From JBBROS01 sp965217935 (lineage in GTDB: Bacteria > Pseudomonadota > Alphaproteobacteria > Acetobacterales > Acetobacteraceae), in contig OZ244581.1 of NCBI GenBank assembly GCA_965217935.1, positions 1,116,001-1,180,000 on the forward strand: a stretch of DNA of 64,000 bases. The letters run 5' to 3'. Shown here one piece after another: positions 16,661-25,249 of this stretch (the stretch's first letter is position 1; each line of letters starts with the position of its first letter). The translations under genes and the position numbers were made by a program. The notes under the pieces are model-generated. The model was given only the letters and a program-made list of their open reading frames with translations, did no database searches and was not told the origin of the DNA.

Positions 16661-17895
16661 CGTTCAACGTCTCTCAGCAACTCGAATTGCCAGCCCATCT
16701 CGTCGGCTGGTATCGGGTATTCGCCCTGATCGCTAGCGGTTACGATATCGCTCGCGTTCAGGCGGCCCAGGGCGGATTGCACGGTCTGAGCGGCCTGCAT
16801 CGAAAGGCCGGCTTTCCAACTCAAGCTGATCAGCGCTTTGGCGCTACGAAGCGACATTGCCCGTTTGACCACCGCGATGCTGACGCCGCTTGCCTCGGCG
16901 AGCAGCGATGCGACCTGCTGATTGTCGCCCGCCGCCGCCGCTTGCATCAGCGTTGCTTCGGTTGCGCCGCGAACCACGACGCTGATGCCGTAGCAGTCAT
17001 GCGGCGACAACATAGGTCCAGGTGCGTGTTTTTGACTTGGGCTGTTCGTTGATCGATTGCACAAGGTTTCGGTCAGATCTCTCGGCATGTCCGGCCGCTT
17101 GAGCAGCATTTCGAGCAAGTGCCCGGCGATCACGTTCGACAGGGCCTTCATGCCGCTCGCGGGCAGCGTTGGACGGCAGACAAGCGGCTCGTGCCAGTCG
17201 GGGTAGGCGCCCGCACGTCCGATCAGCATCTCGAGCGTTGCGTCCTGGACAAGGGCGGATTCGTTCTCCAGCAGAATGCGGATGGCCGGACCATCGGCGT
17301 AGGCCGCGATGTGGTCCGCGACGATGGAGCCAAGATTTTCCCGGCCTGCCACTGATTCCGCCAAGCCTGCGAGTATCGCCGCCGACGATAGCAGCGAGAT
17401 GAGGTCGGCATCGCTCAATAGTGGAGAGAAGCGCGCAACCGGGCCGCTCACCGTCGCGTCCGCATCGCGCGCGAGGCGGAGGATGACGTCGCGCGGCGCT
17501 TCCGGCAGCAGCATCAGCGCGTCGGCCAGAGCCGCCCGCACTCGAACGGCAGCGTCTTGCGCGAGAACCTTCAGCGTGTGCTCAACGTGGACGTGCGCGG
17601 CAGCGCGCTCGGTTCGGGACAGGCCGGGCAGGAGCCGTGCCATCTTCTGTGCAAGCAGCGCCCGGATTCGTTCGTCCTGGTCGGCCAGCAGCCTGCGGTC
17701 GGCGCCTGGCGCATGGACCGTGTTCATGGCCACGGCGGCACGGACGGTGAGCAGCGGGTCTTTTGCGAGCACGCGCAGGACGGTGGGCGGCGTGGTGGGC
17801 CGCGCTGCCAGGCGGACTCGCGTCGCCTCGTCGCTTTCCAGGTCCTGCCAAGCGGGCCGCCCGCCTTGCGCGAGGGCCGGCGATGCGGAGGCCAC
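16657..17895 (-). CDS. DUF2336 domain protein
   Basis: A 412-residue protein with DUF2336-type helical repeats: RLAARPTTPPTVLRVLAKDP, VRVRAALADALMLLPEAPRD, LLSDADLISLLSS. The HEAT-like repeat character suggests a protein-protein scaffold; the family occurs in alphaproteobacteria, often near signalling genes, and is biochemically unassigned. I chose the GTG at 17895, preceded by GGAG within the end of the upstream cyclase gene; the open frame extends further but without family-like sequence. It lies 5 bases after the GGDEF gene, so the two form an operon. Its stop overlaps the convergent glucosidase stop by 3 bases. Confidence 0.75.
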   Translation of the reverse strand: MASASPALAQGGRPAWQDLESDEATRVRLAARPTTPPTVLRVLAKDPLLTVRAAVAMNTVHAPGADRRLLADQDERIRALLAQKMARLLPGLSRTERAAAHVHVEHTLKVLAQDAAVRVRAALADALMLLPEAPRDVILRLARDADATVSGPVARFSPLLSDADLISLLSSAAILAGLAESVAGRENLGSIVADHIAAYADGPAIRILLENESALVQDATLEMLIGRAGAYPDWHEPLVCRPTLPASGMKALSNVIAGHLLEMLLKRPDMPRDLTETLCNRSTNSPSQKHAPGPMLSPHDCYGISVVVRGATEATLMQAAAAGDNQQVASLLAEASGVSIAVVKRAMSLRSAKALISLSWKAGLSMQAAQTVQSALGRLNASDIVTASDQGEYPIPADEMGWQFELLRDVER

Positions 17896-17900
17896 GAGCT

Positions 17901-19325
17901 TTAACTCCGGCTGATCGCGAGCGAGACGCGCCAGTGCCCACCCTCGCCGCGTTTGACGTCGTGCATCGCACGGTCGGCGCGGTGGATCATCTGTTCCAAC
18001 ATCTCGTTGCTGCCAGGGTCGCGGGTGGCAATGCCGATCGAGACGCCGCCTTTCTTGGCTTCGCCCTCCGTCAAGTGCGAGAACTCTTTCGGCATTGCTT
18101 GGCAGAGCGATTCGGCCCGCTCGGCGGCCGTGAGTGAATCGGCGCCGTCGAGCCACACCGCGAACTCGTCTCCGCCGAGGCGGGCGATGAGATCGGAGGG
18201 CCGGAACGTGCGTTGCAGCAGCGCGCTGGTCAGCTTCAGCGCGGCATCGCCTGCCTCATGGCCGAGACGGTCGTTGATGTGTCTCAGGCCGTCCACGTCG
18301 ATCAGCAGCAGCGTGCCGGGTTGCCACTCGCGCTCCTGCCGGTCCAGACGCCGCTCGGCCTCCTCGATGAACATCCGGTGGTTCACCAGGCCGGTCAGCG
18401 GGTCGGTTCGCGCTTGCCGGGCGAGACCGCGCTGGATGGCTTCATGCTCCAGCACGATGCGAATGACGCCGGCGATGGCGCCCGCGAGTGTCGGGTCATC
18501 CGCTTCCCACGGCCGGTGACCCGGTTTGCGCCAGGCCAGCAGAGCCGCGCGCTCGCCGTATCGCGTGGAGCATGGACAGACGAGGATTTGCTCGCCGGCG
18601 GTCAGGTCGATGAACCGGATGGTATCGTCCCCGGCTGTCAGCAACGGCAGCACCGGGCCGATACGCGGCGCAAGGTCGGCGCCGACGGCGTGCAGCATGG
18701 CCGGCTGATCGACCTGCATCAAGTCGATGATCGCCGCTGCCTGGCATCCGAGCGCTTGGATGACCGCGTCGAGCGCCGTGCCCATCATGCTCGGCGCCAG
18801 CACCTCCTGGCGCATCTGCGTCAGCAAGCGGTCGAGGACGAGGCCTCGGCGCAGCCCGACCGAGGCGCCCTTCGCGGCGCGCTCTTCCTGCGTGACATCG
18901 ACCCCGACGCCCCGCAGGCCCCGGAAGCGGCCCGCCTGGTCCAGGATCGGCGTCAGCGTGAGGGCCATGCACGCCGGCGTGCCGGCCTGCGTTCGCAACC
19001 ACGTCGGCTTGCGGCGCAGCGGACCCGTCGACTGGAACGGGTTCGGGCCGGCGGGATCGGCCAGAATGGAGGCCGCGGGTTGGCCGAGCAGTCCTGCGGC
19101 CGGCCAGCCGAGGGCCGTATCAGGTTCGATGAAGCTCCATTGGCCGGCCGCGTCGGTCTCGAACAGGATGTCGGACGCGAGCGTGCCGAACTGCTGCCAG
19201 CGCTGGCGGCTTTCCAGGAGCCCCGGCAACAATGCTGCCGCTTGCGAAGCGGTTATGCCGGGCTTGGAGTGATGGGCCGACTCAGGTGCGTCGGTGGGCT
19301 GTTCGGATGCGGCGCTCAGGCTCAT
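17901..19325 (-). CDS. PAS-GAF-like diguanylate cyclase
   Basis: A 474-residue probable diguanylate cyclase making c-di-GMP. A PAS-like sensor (DILFETDAAGQWSFIEPDTALGWP, then a PAC-like GLRGVGVDVTQEE) is followed by a GAF-like segment with cysteines (ILVCPCSTRYGERAALLAW). A C-terminal GGDEF domain follows: intact GGDEF at 384-388 with an RxxD inhibitory-site motif (RPSD) five residues upstream. No transmembrane helices are evident, so sensing is cytosolic. The ATG at 19325 has an AGGA ribosome-binding site. It is co-transcribed with the DUF2336 gene. Confidence 0.9.
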   Translation of the reverse strand: MSLSAASEQPTDAPESAHHSKPGITASQAAALLPGLLESRQRWQQFGTLASDILFETDAAGQWSFIEPDTALGWPAAGLLGQPAASILADPAGPNPFQSTGPLRRKPTWLRTQAGTPACMALTLTPILDQAGRFRGLRGVGVDVTQEERAAKGASVGLRRGLVLDRLLTQMRQEVLAPSMMGTALDAVIQALGCQAAAIIDLMQVDQPAMLHAVGADLAPRIGPVLPLLTAGDDTIRFIDLTAGEQILVCPCSTRYGERAALLAWRKPGHRPWEADDPTLAGAIAGVIRIVLEHEAIQRGLARQARTDPLTGLVNHRMFIEEAERRLDRQEREWQPGTLLLIDVDGLRHINDRLGHEAGDAALKLTSALLQRTFRPSDLIARLGGDEFAVWLDGADSLTAAERAESLCQAMPKEFSHLTEGEAKKGGVSIGIATRDPGSNEMLEQMIHRADRAMHDVKRGEGGHWRVSLAISRS

Positions 19326-19391
19326 GTGGATTTCCTTCCACGCCGAGAGTGCATGACCAAAGTTAAGATGCTCTTACCTTGCGGCAATCGT

Positions 19392-19420
19392 TTGACACGG
19401 TGCACACCCGACAGCATGGT
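19392..19420 (+). promoter_or_regulatory. Possible sigma-70 promoter for dapD
   Basis: TTGACA at 19392-19397 is a perfect -35 hexamer. With a 17-base spacer the -10 would be CATGGT (19415-19420), a poor match. It sits in the divergent region between the cyclase and dapD, about 30 bases before the dapD ATG. Weak support. Confidence 0.3.
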
Positions 19421-19449
19421 CCGCCCGCAACGCCACCGCGGGATCACTG

Positions 19450-20289
19450 ATGTTTGATCATCCACTTCGTACGAGGATCGATGCCCTATGGGGAGGGCGC
19501 GAGATGCTGACCCCCAAGACGACGGGTGATGATCGCGCTGCCGTGGACGAGGTGCTGGACGCGCTTGATAGAGGCGCGCTGCGCGTCGCAGAACCCGGCC
19601 CGGACGGCTGGACCGTGCATGAGTGGCTGAAGAAAGCGGTGTTGCTTTCCTTCCGCCTTAACGATTCCGCAACCATGCCCGGGGTAGGAGGGGCAGCGGC
19701 GTGGGACAAGGTGGCGATGAAGACGGAGGGCTGGGGCGAGAACCGGTTTACCGAGGCGGGGTTCCGCGCCGTACCGGGCGCGATTGTCCGGCGCAGCGCC
19801 TACGTGGCGCCGGGCGTCGTGCTGATGCCGAGTTTCGTGAACGTGGGCGCGTTTGTGGACCGCGGCACGATGGTCGATACGTGGGCGACAGTGGGCTCGT
19901 GCGCGCAGATCGGGCGCAATTGCCATCTGTCCGGCGGCGTCGGGATCGGCGGGGTGCTGGAGCCGTTGCAGGCCAATCCCACCATAATAGAGGACGATTG
20001 CTTCATCGGCGCGCGCTCGGAGGTGGTGGAAGGCGTCGTGGTGGGGCGCGGGTCCGTGCTGTCCATGGGGGTGTTCATCAGCGCGTCGAGCAAGGTCATC
20101 GACCGCGAGACGGGCGAGGTGTTCGTGGGGCGGGTGCCTGAATACTCGGTCGTTGTGCCCGGTTCGCTGCCGGGCAAGCCGTTGCCGGACGGCTCACCCG
20201 GGCCGAGCCTTGCCTGCGCCGTCATCGTCAAGCGCGTCGACGAGCGGACCCGCGCGAAAACGTCCATCAACGAGTTGCTCAGAGATTGA
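19450..20289 (+). CDS. dapD: 2,3,4,5-tetrahydropyridine-2,6-dicarboxylate N-succinyltransferase
   Basis: A 279-residue enzyme of the succinylase branch of lysine/diaminopimelate synthesis. The left-handed beta-helix hexapeptide repeats are clear (APGVVLMPSFVNVGAFVDRG; GVVVGRGSVLSMGVFISAS). GRVPEYSVVVPGSLP is a conserved C-terminal signature. It is followed, with overlap, by dapE, which catalyses a later step of the same pathway, so the pair forms a functional operon. Confidence 0.97.
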   Translation: MFDHPLRTRIDALWGGREMLTPKTTGDDRAAVDEVLDALDRGALRVAEPGPDGWTVHEWLKKAVLLSFRLNDSATMPGVGGAAAWDKVAMKTEGWGENRFTEAGFRAVPGAIVRRSAYVAPGVVLMPSFVNVGAFVDRGTMVDTWATVGSCAQIGRNCHLSGGVGIGGVLEPLQANPTIIEDDCFIGARSEVVEGVVVGRGSVLSMGVFISASSKVIDRETGEVFVGRVPEYSVVVPGSLPGKPLPDGSPGPSLACAVIVKRVDERTRAKTSINELLRD

Positions 20290-21392
20290 GCGATCCTGTT
20301 CCCCTCGCGCAGGCGCTGATCCGCTGCAACTCCGTGACGCCGGCTGACGGGGGGGCGCAGGACGTGCTGGCGGCGGCGCTGGAACCGCTCGGGTTCGCCG
20401 TCTGGCGGTTGCCGTTCGGCAGCACGCCGAACTTGTTTGCCCGGCGCGGCAGCGGGTCGCTGCATCTGTGCTTCGCCGGGCATACCGATGTCGTGCCGCC
20501 CGGCGATGCGGCCTGGAGCGCGGACCCGTTCGGCGGCGAGATCAAGGACGGCGCGATTATCGGCCGGGGCGCGTGCGACATGAAGGGAGCGATTGCCGCG
20601 TTCGTGGCGGCGCTGGGCGAGAGGCCGGCGGGCGAGGCGTCGGTCAGCCTGCTCATCACCGGCGACGAGGAAGGGCGGGCGGCCGACGGCACCGTGCGCG
20701 TGCTCGAATGGATGGCGGCCGAGGGGCATGTTCCTGACTTCTGCCTGGTTGGCGAGCCGACCAACCCGAGCCGTCTTGGCGAGGTGGTCAAGATCGGGCG
20801 CAGGGGCAGCCTGAACGCGCGGATCACTGTGCACGGAACGCAGGGCCATGCCGCCTATCCGCAGAATGCAGACAATCCGGTGCATCGGCTGGTCCAGGTT
20901 CTCGACGCGCTCATCGCTGCCCCGCTCGATGCCGGCAGCGATTGGTTCGAGGCGAGCACGCTGCAGATCACCAGCGTGGACGTCGGCAATCCGGCCAGCA
21001 ACGTCATTCCGGCCGCGGCGTCCGCGCGGCTGAACATCCGGTTCAACGATCAGCACACGGGGGCTGCATTGAGCAAATGGCTTCACGCGGCTGTCGCGCC
21101 GCTCGCGCCTCAAGCCGACATCGAGGTTGAAATCAGCGGGGAGAGCTTCCTGACCCAGCCCGGCCCAATGGTGGAGCGCCTCGTGGCCACGATTGCCGCG
21201 GCTTGCGGGACGGAGCCTCGTCTCGACACGGGCGGCGGCACGTCGGACGCCCGCTTTATCGCCCGGTACTGCCCAGTGGCGGAATTCGGCCTGGTGGGGG
21301 CGACCATGCACCAAGCCGACGAGCGCGTGCCTGTCGCGGAGCTGCGGGCGTTGGCACGGGCCTACGGCGCCGTCATTGCGGCGTTCGCATGA
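20286..21392 (+). CDS. dapE: Succinyl-diaminopimelate desuccinylase
   Basis: A 368-residue M20-family binuclear zinc hydrolase that removes succinate from N-succinyl-LL-diaminopimelate. The signatures FAGHTDVVPPGD, RGACDMKGAIAAF, GDEEGRAADGT and GTQGHAAYPQNADNPVH are present. The start is a TTG overlapping the dapD TGA, which suits tight coupling; no ATG or GTG is placed well. A strong ribosome-binding site is not seen. The stop overlaps the next gene (ATGA). Confidence 0.95.
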   Translation: MSDPVPLAQALIRCNSVTPADGGAQDVLAAALEPLGFAVWRLPFGSTPNLFARRGSGSLHLCFAGHTDVVPPGDAAWSADPFGGEIKDGAIIGRGACDMKGAIAAFVAALGERPAGEASVSLLITGDEEGRAADGTVRVLEWMAAEGHVPDFCLVGEPTNPSRLGEVVKIGRRGSLNARITVHGTQGHAAYPQNADNPVHRLVQVLDALIAAPLDAGSDWFEASTLQITSVDVGNPASNVIPAAASARLNIRFNDQHTGAALSKWLHAAVAPLAPQADIEVEISGESFLTQPGPMVERLVATIAAACGTEPRLDTGGGTSDARFIARYCPVAEFGLVGATMHQADERVPVAELRALARAYGAVIAAFA

Positions 21393-21940
21393 ACTTTCAG
21401 CCTTTGATCGGCGCCGCCCGCCTCGCGCTCGGCCGCAGCCAGGGCATCACCTTTTTCGGCGACACGCCGCAGGCGTTCCTGGCCAGCCTGGCGCCGCTGA
21501 TCGCGTTTCCGCTGGTCGGGGCTGCGGTGCTGCTGCTGTCCGGCGATATCGTCACGGCGCTGACCGCGTTGGCGTTGACTGCGGTGGCCCAGCTCGCGCC
21601 GGCGGTGCTGTCGCATGTCCTTGCGCTTCGCTGGGGGCGCGAGGAGGACTGGCTGCGATACGCCACCGCGTTCAACTGGTGCCAGTGGGCGATTCCGGTC
21701 GCCGCGTTCGTGCTGCTGATCGTGATGCAGGTGGCGACCGGCGGCGGGATGACCGAGGAGGCGGCTGCCAAGCTGCTGGTGGTTTGCCTGGCTATCTATG
21801 GGCTTTGGCTGCATTGGATCGTTGCGCGGCATGGGCTTGACTTGTCGCGGGGCCGGGCCGTGCTGCTGGTGATCCTGGTCAACATCGGCACCGTCGCGCT
21901 GATCATGATCCCGCGGCTGATCCAGATGGCGCTGGAGTGA
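21389..21940 (+). CDS. Integral membrane protein, unknown function
   Basis: A 183-residue protein with about four or five transmembrane helices (SLAPLIAFPLVGAAVLLL; ALTALALTAVAQLAPAVLSH; WAIPVAAFVLLIVMQVA; LLVVCLAIYGLWLHWIV; AVLLVILVNIGTVALIMIP). No catalytic motif is visible. It is coupled to dapE by an ATGA overlap, so it is likely co-expressed with the lysine/DAP genes, though a functional link is unproven. Its 3' end overlaps the convergent truA gene by 38 bases. Confidence 0.75.
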   Translation: MNFQPLIGAARLALGRSQGITFFGDTPQAFLASLAPLIAFPLVGAAVLLLSGDIVTALTALALTAVAQLAPAVLSHVLALRWGREEDWLRYATAFNWCQWAIPVAAFVLLIVMQVATGGGMTEEAAAKLLVVCLAIYGLWLHWIVARHGLDLSRGRAVLLVILVNIGTVALIMIPRLIQMALE

Positions 21941-22691
21941 ACGGGTCCGGATCGTAGCGAACCTTCGTTAAAACCAGGCCCTCGGCAGGGGCGGTCGGGC
22001 CGGCCGCGGACCGATCATGCGCTGCCAGGGCCTCGGCCATCTTCGCGACCGGCCAGCGCGCTTCGCCAACGAGCTTCAAGGCGCCAACCATGTTGCGGAC
22101 TTGGTGATGCAGGAAGCTGCGGGCTTCCGCGGTGACCGTGATTTCGTCCCCATCGCGGTCGACATCGAGGCGGTCCAGCGTGCGCCAAGGCGATTTGGCT
22201 TGGCAAGCGGCGGCACGGAACGAGGTGAAATCATGCCGCCCGAGGAGCGCTTGGGCGGCATCGGCCATGAGAGCGGCGCTCAGCGGACGTTCGACGTGCC
22301 AGACCCGGCCGGACCGGAGCGCGGGCCGCGTGCGGCGGTTGAGGATACGATAGCAGTAGCTTCGGCTGGCGGCATCGAAGCGGGGGCTCCAGTGATCCGC
22401 GGTCTGCGCCGCTTGCAGCACGACGAACGCGTGCGGCTTCAGGTGGTAGTTGAGCGCGTCCCTGACCTGGTTGGCGCGGTAGTGGCCCGGCAACGCGATC
22501 AGGGCCACCTGGCCGGTTGCATGGACGCCGGCGTCGGTCCGCCCGGCGACGACGCTCGGGACGGGCTGGCCGCGGTTCAGGTTCGCGGCGGCCGCTTCCA
22601 GGGCGCCCTGAAGGGTCGGCACGCCGTCTTGCCTCTGCCAGCCTGCGAAGCCGGCGCCGTCGTATTCCAGCAGCAAGGCCCAGCGGTTCAA
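21903..22691 (-). CDS. truA: tRNA pseudouridine(38-40) synthase TruA
   Basis: A 262-residue pseudouridine synthase acting on the tRNA anticodon stem. The catalytic aspartate lies in AGRTDAGVHATGQV. The conserved EYDGAGFAGWQRQ, the SYCYRILNRRTRPAL block and FLHHQVRNMVGAL are present. It is the third gene of def-fmt-truA, each overlapping the next by 4 bases. Confidence 0.96.
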   Translation of the reverse strand: MNRWALLLEYDGAGFAGWQRQDGVPTLQGALEAAAANLNRGQPVPSVVAGRTDAGVHATGQVALIALPGHYRANQVRDALNYHLKPHAFVVLQAAQTADHWSPRFDAASRSYCYRILNRRTRPALRSGRVWHVERPLSAALMADAAQALLGRHDFTSFRAAACQAKSPWRTLDRLDVDRDGDEITVTAEARSFLHHQVRNMVGALKLVGEARWPVAKMAEALAAHDRSAAGPTAPAEGLVLTKVRYDPDPFTPAPSGSAAGS

Positions 22692-23590
22692 TGGAGCAGG
22701 GCGCCAGGCGCGACAGGCCGGCCGCGCAGCATGGATGCGGCGTCCATCGGCCCGCGGCCGGGGCGCTGCACGCGCAGGAGCCGGAGCGCGTTCTCTCCGC
22801 AGGCGACGAGCAGCTTGTCATCCAGCACCGTGCCGGGCTGACCTTGGCCGGGCTCAGGGCGGGCCTCAAGCACCTTCAGGGGTTCGCCGTCCAGCATCGT
22901 CCACGCCCCGGGCCAGGGGAGCAGACCGCGGACCATGCGGCCGAGCGCTTCGGCGCTTCGCGTCCATGTCAGCCTGCCGCTTTCCCGGGTCAGCTTCGGC
23001 GCATAGGTCGCGCCGCCCGGTTGCGGGATCGGTTCTGGCCAGTCGTACAGCGCCTGAACGATCAGGATCGCGCCCAGGGCGGCGAGCGTATCGTGCAGGT
23101 CGGGGGCGGTCGTCTCCGGCCCGATGGAGGTCGATCGGCGCAGCAGCATAGGGCCGGTATCTAGTCCCGCGTCCATCTGCATGATCGTGACGCCGGTTTC
23201 CGCGTCGCCTGCCAGCACCGCCGCCTGGATCGGCCCGGCGCCGCGCCATCGGGGCAGCAGGCTGGCGTGAATGTTGAGACAGCCGAGGCGCGGCGCGTCG
23301 AGCATCGGCTGCGGCAGGATCAGGCCATAAGCCGCCACGACCGCGGCATCCAGTTCTAACGCCTCGAATGCGGCATGTTCGGCGGCATCGCTGCGGAGGC
23401 GGGCCGGCGAGCGGACCGGGAGGCCGAGGGCTTCGGCTGCGCGTTGCGCCGGGCAGGCTCTCAGTGCCTGGCCGCGTCCGGCAGGGCGGGCGGGCTGCGT
23501 ATAGACCGCTCGTATGTCTTGGCCCGCCGCGTGCAGGGCCTGCAGCGCCGGCACCGCGAAGGCCGGGCTGCCCATGAAGGCTAACCTCAC
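22688..23590 (-). CDS. fmt: Methionyl-tRNA formyltransferase
   Basis: A 300-residue enzyme that formylates initiator Met-tRNA using 10-formyltetrahydrofolate. RLAFMGSPAFAVPAL opens the Rossmann fold. The signature SLLPRWRGAGPIQAAVLAGD holds the catalytic region, with upstream AYGLILPQPML and the N-I-H of LNIHAS. The C-terminal OB-like domain is complete. It overlaps def and truA by 4 bases each. Confidence 0.96.
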   Translation of the reverse strand: MRLAFMGSPAFAVPALQALHAAGQDIRAVYTQPARPAGRGQALRACPAQRAAEALGLPVRSPARLRSDAAEHAAFEALELDAAVVAAYGLILPQPMLDAPRLGCLNIHASLLPRWRGAGPIQAAVLAGDAETGVTIMQMDAGLDTGPMLLRRSTSIGPETTAPDLHDTLAALGAILIVQALYDWPEPIPQPGGATYAPKLTRESGRLTWTRSAEALGRMVRGLLPWPGAWTMLDGEPLKVLEARPEPGQGQPGTVLDDKLLVACGENALRLLRVQRPGRGPMDAASMLRGRPVAPGALLH

Positions 23591-24147
23591 GCGGGTTCCG
23601 CGGCCTTGAGTTTCCGCTCTTTTGCCAGGCGGCGCAGGATCATGTTGCGCTTCAGGGCCGAGAGGTGGTCAACGAAGAGGACGCCGTCGAGGTGGTCGAT
23701 CTCATGCTGCAGGCACGCCGCGAGCAAGCCGTCGGCCTCGATCTCCTGGCGTGCGCCTTGCAGGTCGTGGTATCGGACCGCCACGCGGGCGGGGCGGGAA
23801 ACGTCGGCGTATTGGCCGGGGAGCGACAGGCAGCCTTCTTCCCGCGTCGCCCACTCCTCGCTGACGCGGATGATCTCCGGGTTGACCATGTAGATCGGCG
23901 CCGGGGTCTCGTTCGGCATCAGGTCGACGATGGCGAAGCGCAGGCCAACGCCGACCTGCGGCGCGGCCAAGCCGATGCCCGGTGCTGCATACATTGTGGG
24001 CAGCATTCGCGCCGCCAACTGACGCATTAGGTCGGCATCGGTTGGCCCGACCGGCCTCGCCTTCGCGCGCAACACCGCGGCGGGAGGCAACAGGATGGGC
24101 ATGGCGGCTTCGGTCGTCCCGGCCACGGGGGAAGGCGTTTGGATCAT
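23587..24147 (-). CDS. def: Peptide deformylase
   Basis: A 186-residue Fe/Zn hydrolase that removes the N-formyl group from nascent proteins. All three motifs are present: GIGLAAPQVG, EGCLSLPG and QHEIDHLDG. An ATG at 24147 was chosen; a later ATG at 24102 (MPILLPPAAV) is also plausible and nearer the usual deformylase start. First gene of def-fmt-truA. Confidence 0.95.
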   Translation of the reverse strand: MIQTPSPVAGTTEAAMPILLPPAAVLRAKARPVGPTDADLMRQLAARMLPTMYAAPGIGLAAPQVGVGLRFAIVDLMPNETPAPIYMVNPEIIRVSEEWATREEGCLSLPGQYADVSRPARVAVRYHDLQGARQEIEADGLLAACLQHEIDHLDGVLFVDHLSALKRNMILRRLAKERKLKAAEPA

Positions 24148-24230
24148 GCCTGCGATGTAGCGGCCAGGAGGAGGCGGTTCAATCCGAGGCCGCCTCTGCA
24201 CGCCTCCTCTGGACGTTCATGAGAGCAACC

Positions 24231-24259
24231 CTTGAACTAAAATGACCGGCGGCCAAAAT
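24231..24259 (+). promoter_or_regulatory. Possible heat-shock (sigma-32/RpoH) promoter of hsp20
   Basis: CTTGAA at 24231-24236 matches the -35 element of RpoH promoters. About 16 bases downstream, CCAAAAT is a rough -10. It lies in the divergent gap between def and the hsp20 gene, upstream of the ATG at 24321. Supported by position and by the family of the downstream gene, not by a full consensus. Confidence 0.4.
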
Positions 24260-24320
24260 GCTGTCATGCCGAGGCGCCATGATGGGTCTCGGCGTTGCTT
24301 CGCTCAACCGAGGGGGCCGG

Positions 24321-24779
24321 ATGACAACACGTGTGTTCACATCGCCCATGTTCCTGGGCTTCGATCATCTCGAACAAGTCCTCGAGCGTGCGGCTAAAAC
24401 GTCCTCGGACGGGTATCCGCCTTACAACATCGAGCAAACAGGCCCGAATGGGCTGCGCATCACCCTGGCGGTTGCCGGTTTCAGCATGGCCGAACTGCAA
24501 ATCACGCAAGAGGACAATCAACTCGTCATTCGAGGGCGGCAGGCGGAAGAGCCTCAAGGCCGTGTTTACCTTCATCGTGGCATAGCGTCGCGGCAGTTCC
24601 AGCGCGCGTTCGTGCTGGCCGAAGGGATCGAGGTGAAAGGGGCATGGTTGGACAACGGTCTGTTGCACATCGACCTGGCCCGGCCGCAGCCCGAGGTGCG
24701 GGTGAAGACCATCCACATCAGCCGGCCGGCGCAGGCAAACGTGCCAGCGGTCGTAGACGATGCGCCGGATCACGAGTGA
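24321..24779 (+). CDS. Small heat-shock protein Hsp20 (IbpA-like)
   Basis: A 152-residue alpha-crystallin-domain chaperone that holds unfolding proteins. Typical segments are YPPYNIEQTGPNGLRITLAV, ELQITQEDNQLVIRGRQ and YLHRGIASRQFQRAFVLAEG, followed by the GLLHIDLARP strand. The ATG at 24321 is preceded by AGGGGG; upstream in-frame ATGs lack family sequence. A DUF1150 gene follows, the common alphaproteobacterial pairing. Confidence 0.93.
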   Translation: MTTRVFTSPMFLGFDHLEQVLERAAKTSSDGYPPYNIEQTGPNGLRITLAVAGFSMAELQITQEDNQLVIRGRQAEEPQGRVYLHRGIASRQFQRAFVLAEGIEVKGAWLDNGLLHIDLARPQPEVRVKTIHISRPAQANVPAVVDDAPDHE

Positions 24780-24893
24780 CAGGCCGGATGCGCCCGCCCG
24801 GGCGTAGATTGTCCCGGTCGCGGGCCGGGTCAGCAAACAAACGTCCAGTGCCGCCATTATCCGGGGCATTGGGCTTTACGAGGAGTGAAGACT

Positions 24894-25139
24894 ATGGCGA
24901 TTTCCACCTCACCCGAAGCTCCCACGACCGTTGGCATCGATGTTCGCCACATGACGGCCGAGCAACTCATGCAGCTTGGAATGGCGCAACTGGCCTATGT
25001 CAAGCCGGTCGTGCTTAATGGCCAGACCGCATTCGCTATCCATGCGGCCGATGGCTCGCCCATGGCGATGGCGGCCGATTGCGACCTTGCTATGGCAGCC
25101 ATCGTCCAGCATGAGATGTTGCCGGCGATGGTGCATTAA
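24894..25139 (+). CDS. DUF1150 family small protein
   Basis: An 81-residue protein with the DUF1150 pattern: MTAEQLMQLGMAQLAYVKPV, then AFAIHAADGSPMAMAADCDL. AGGAG lies 8 bases before the ATG at 24894, which is preferred to an in-frame GTG at 24885. Members commonly follow Hsp20 genes in alphaproteobacteria; the biochemical role is unknown. Probably stress-expressed with hsp20. Confidence 0.85.
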   Translation: MAISTSPEAPTTVGIDVRHMTAEQLMQLGMAQLAYVKPVVLNGQTAFAIHAADGSPMAMAADCDLAMAAIVQHEMLPAMVH

Positions 25140-25175
25140 GCGCCCTTTCGGGCGAACGAGCGCCTCCAGCTTTTG
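25139..25175. terminator. Possible transcription terminator between DUF1150 and hpf
   Basis: Directly after the DUF1150 stop, CGCCC-TTT-CGGGCG (25141-25154) can form a hairpin. An alternative GGCG-AACGAG-CGCC is followed by CTTTTG. The T-run is short. The two flanking genes converge here, which is where a terminator would be expected. Part of this sequence recurs at 13772-13797. Confidence 0.4.
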
Positions 25176-25249
25176 TCTTGTCGAACACTTCATCTATGCC
25201 TATTGCCGATCGTGCCCCAAGACCATTGTGGATTTGGCCCGCCGCTGAC

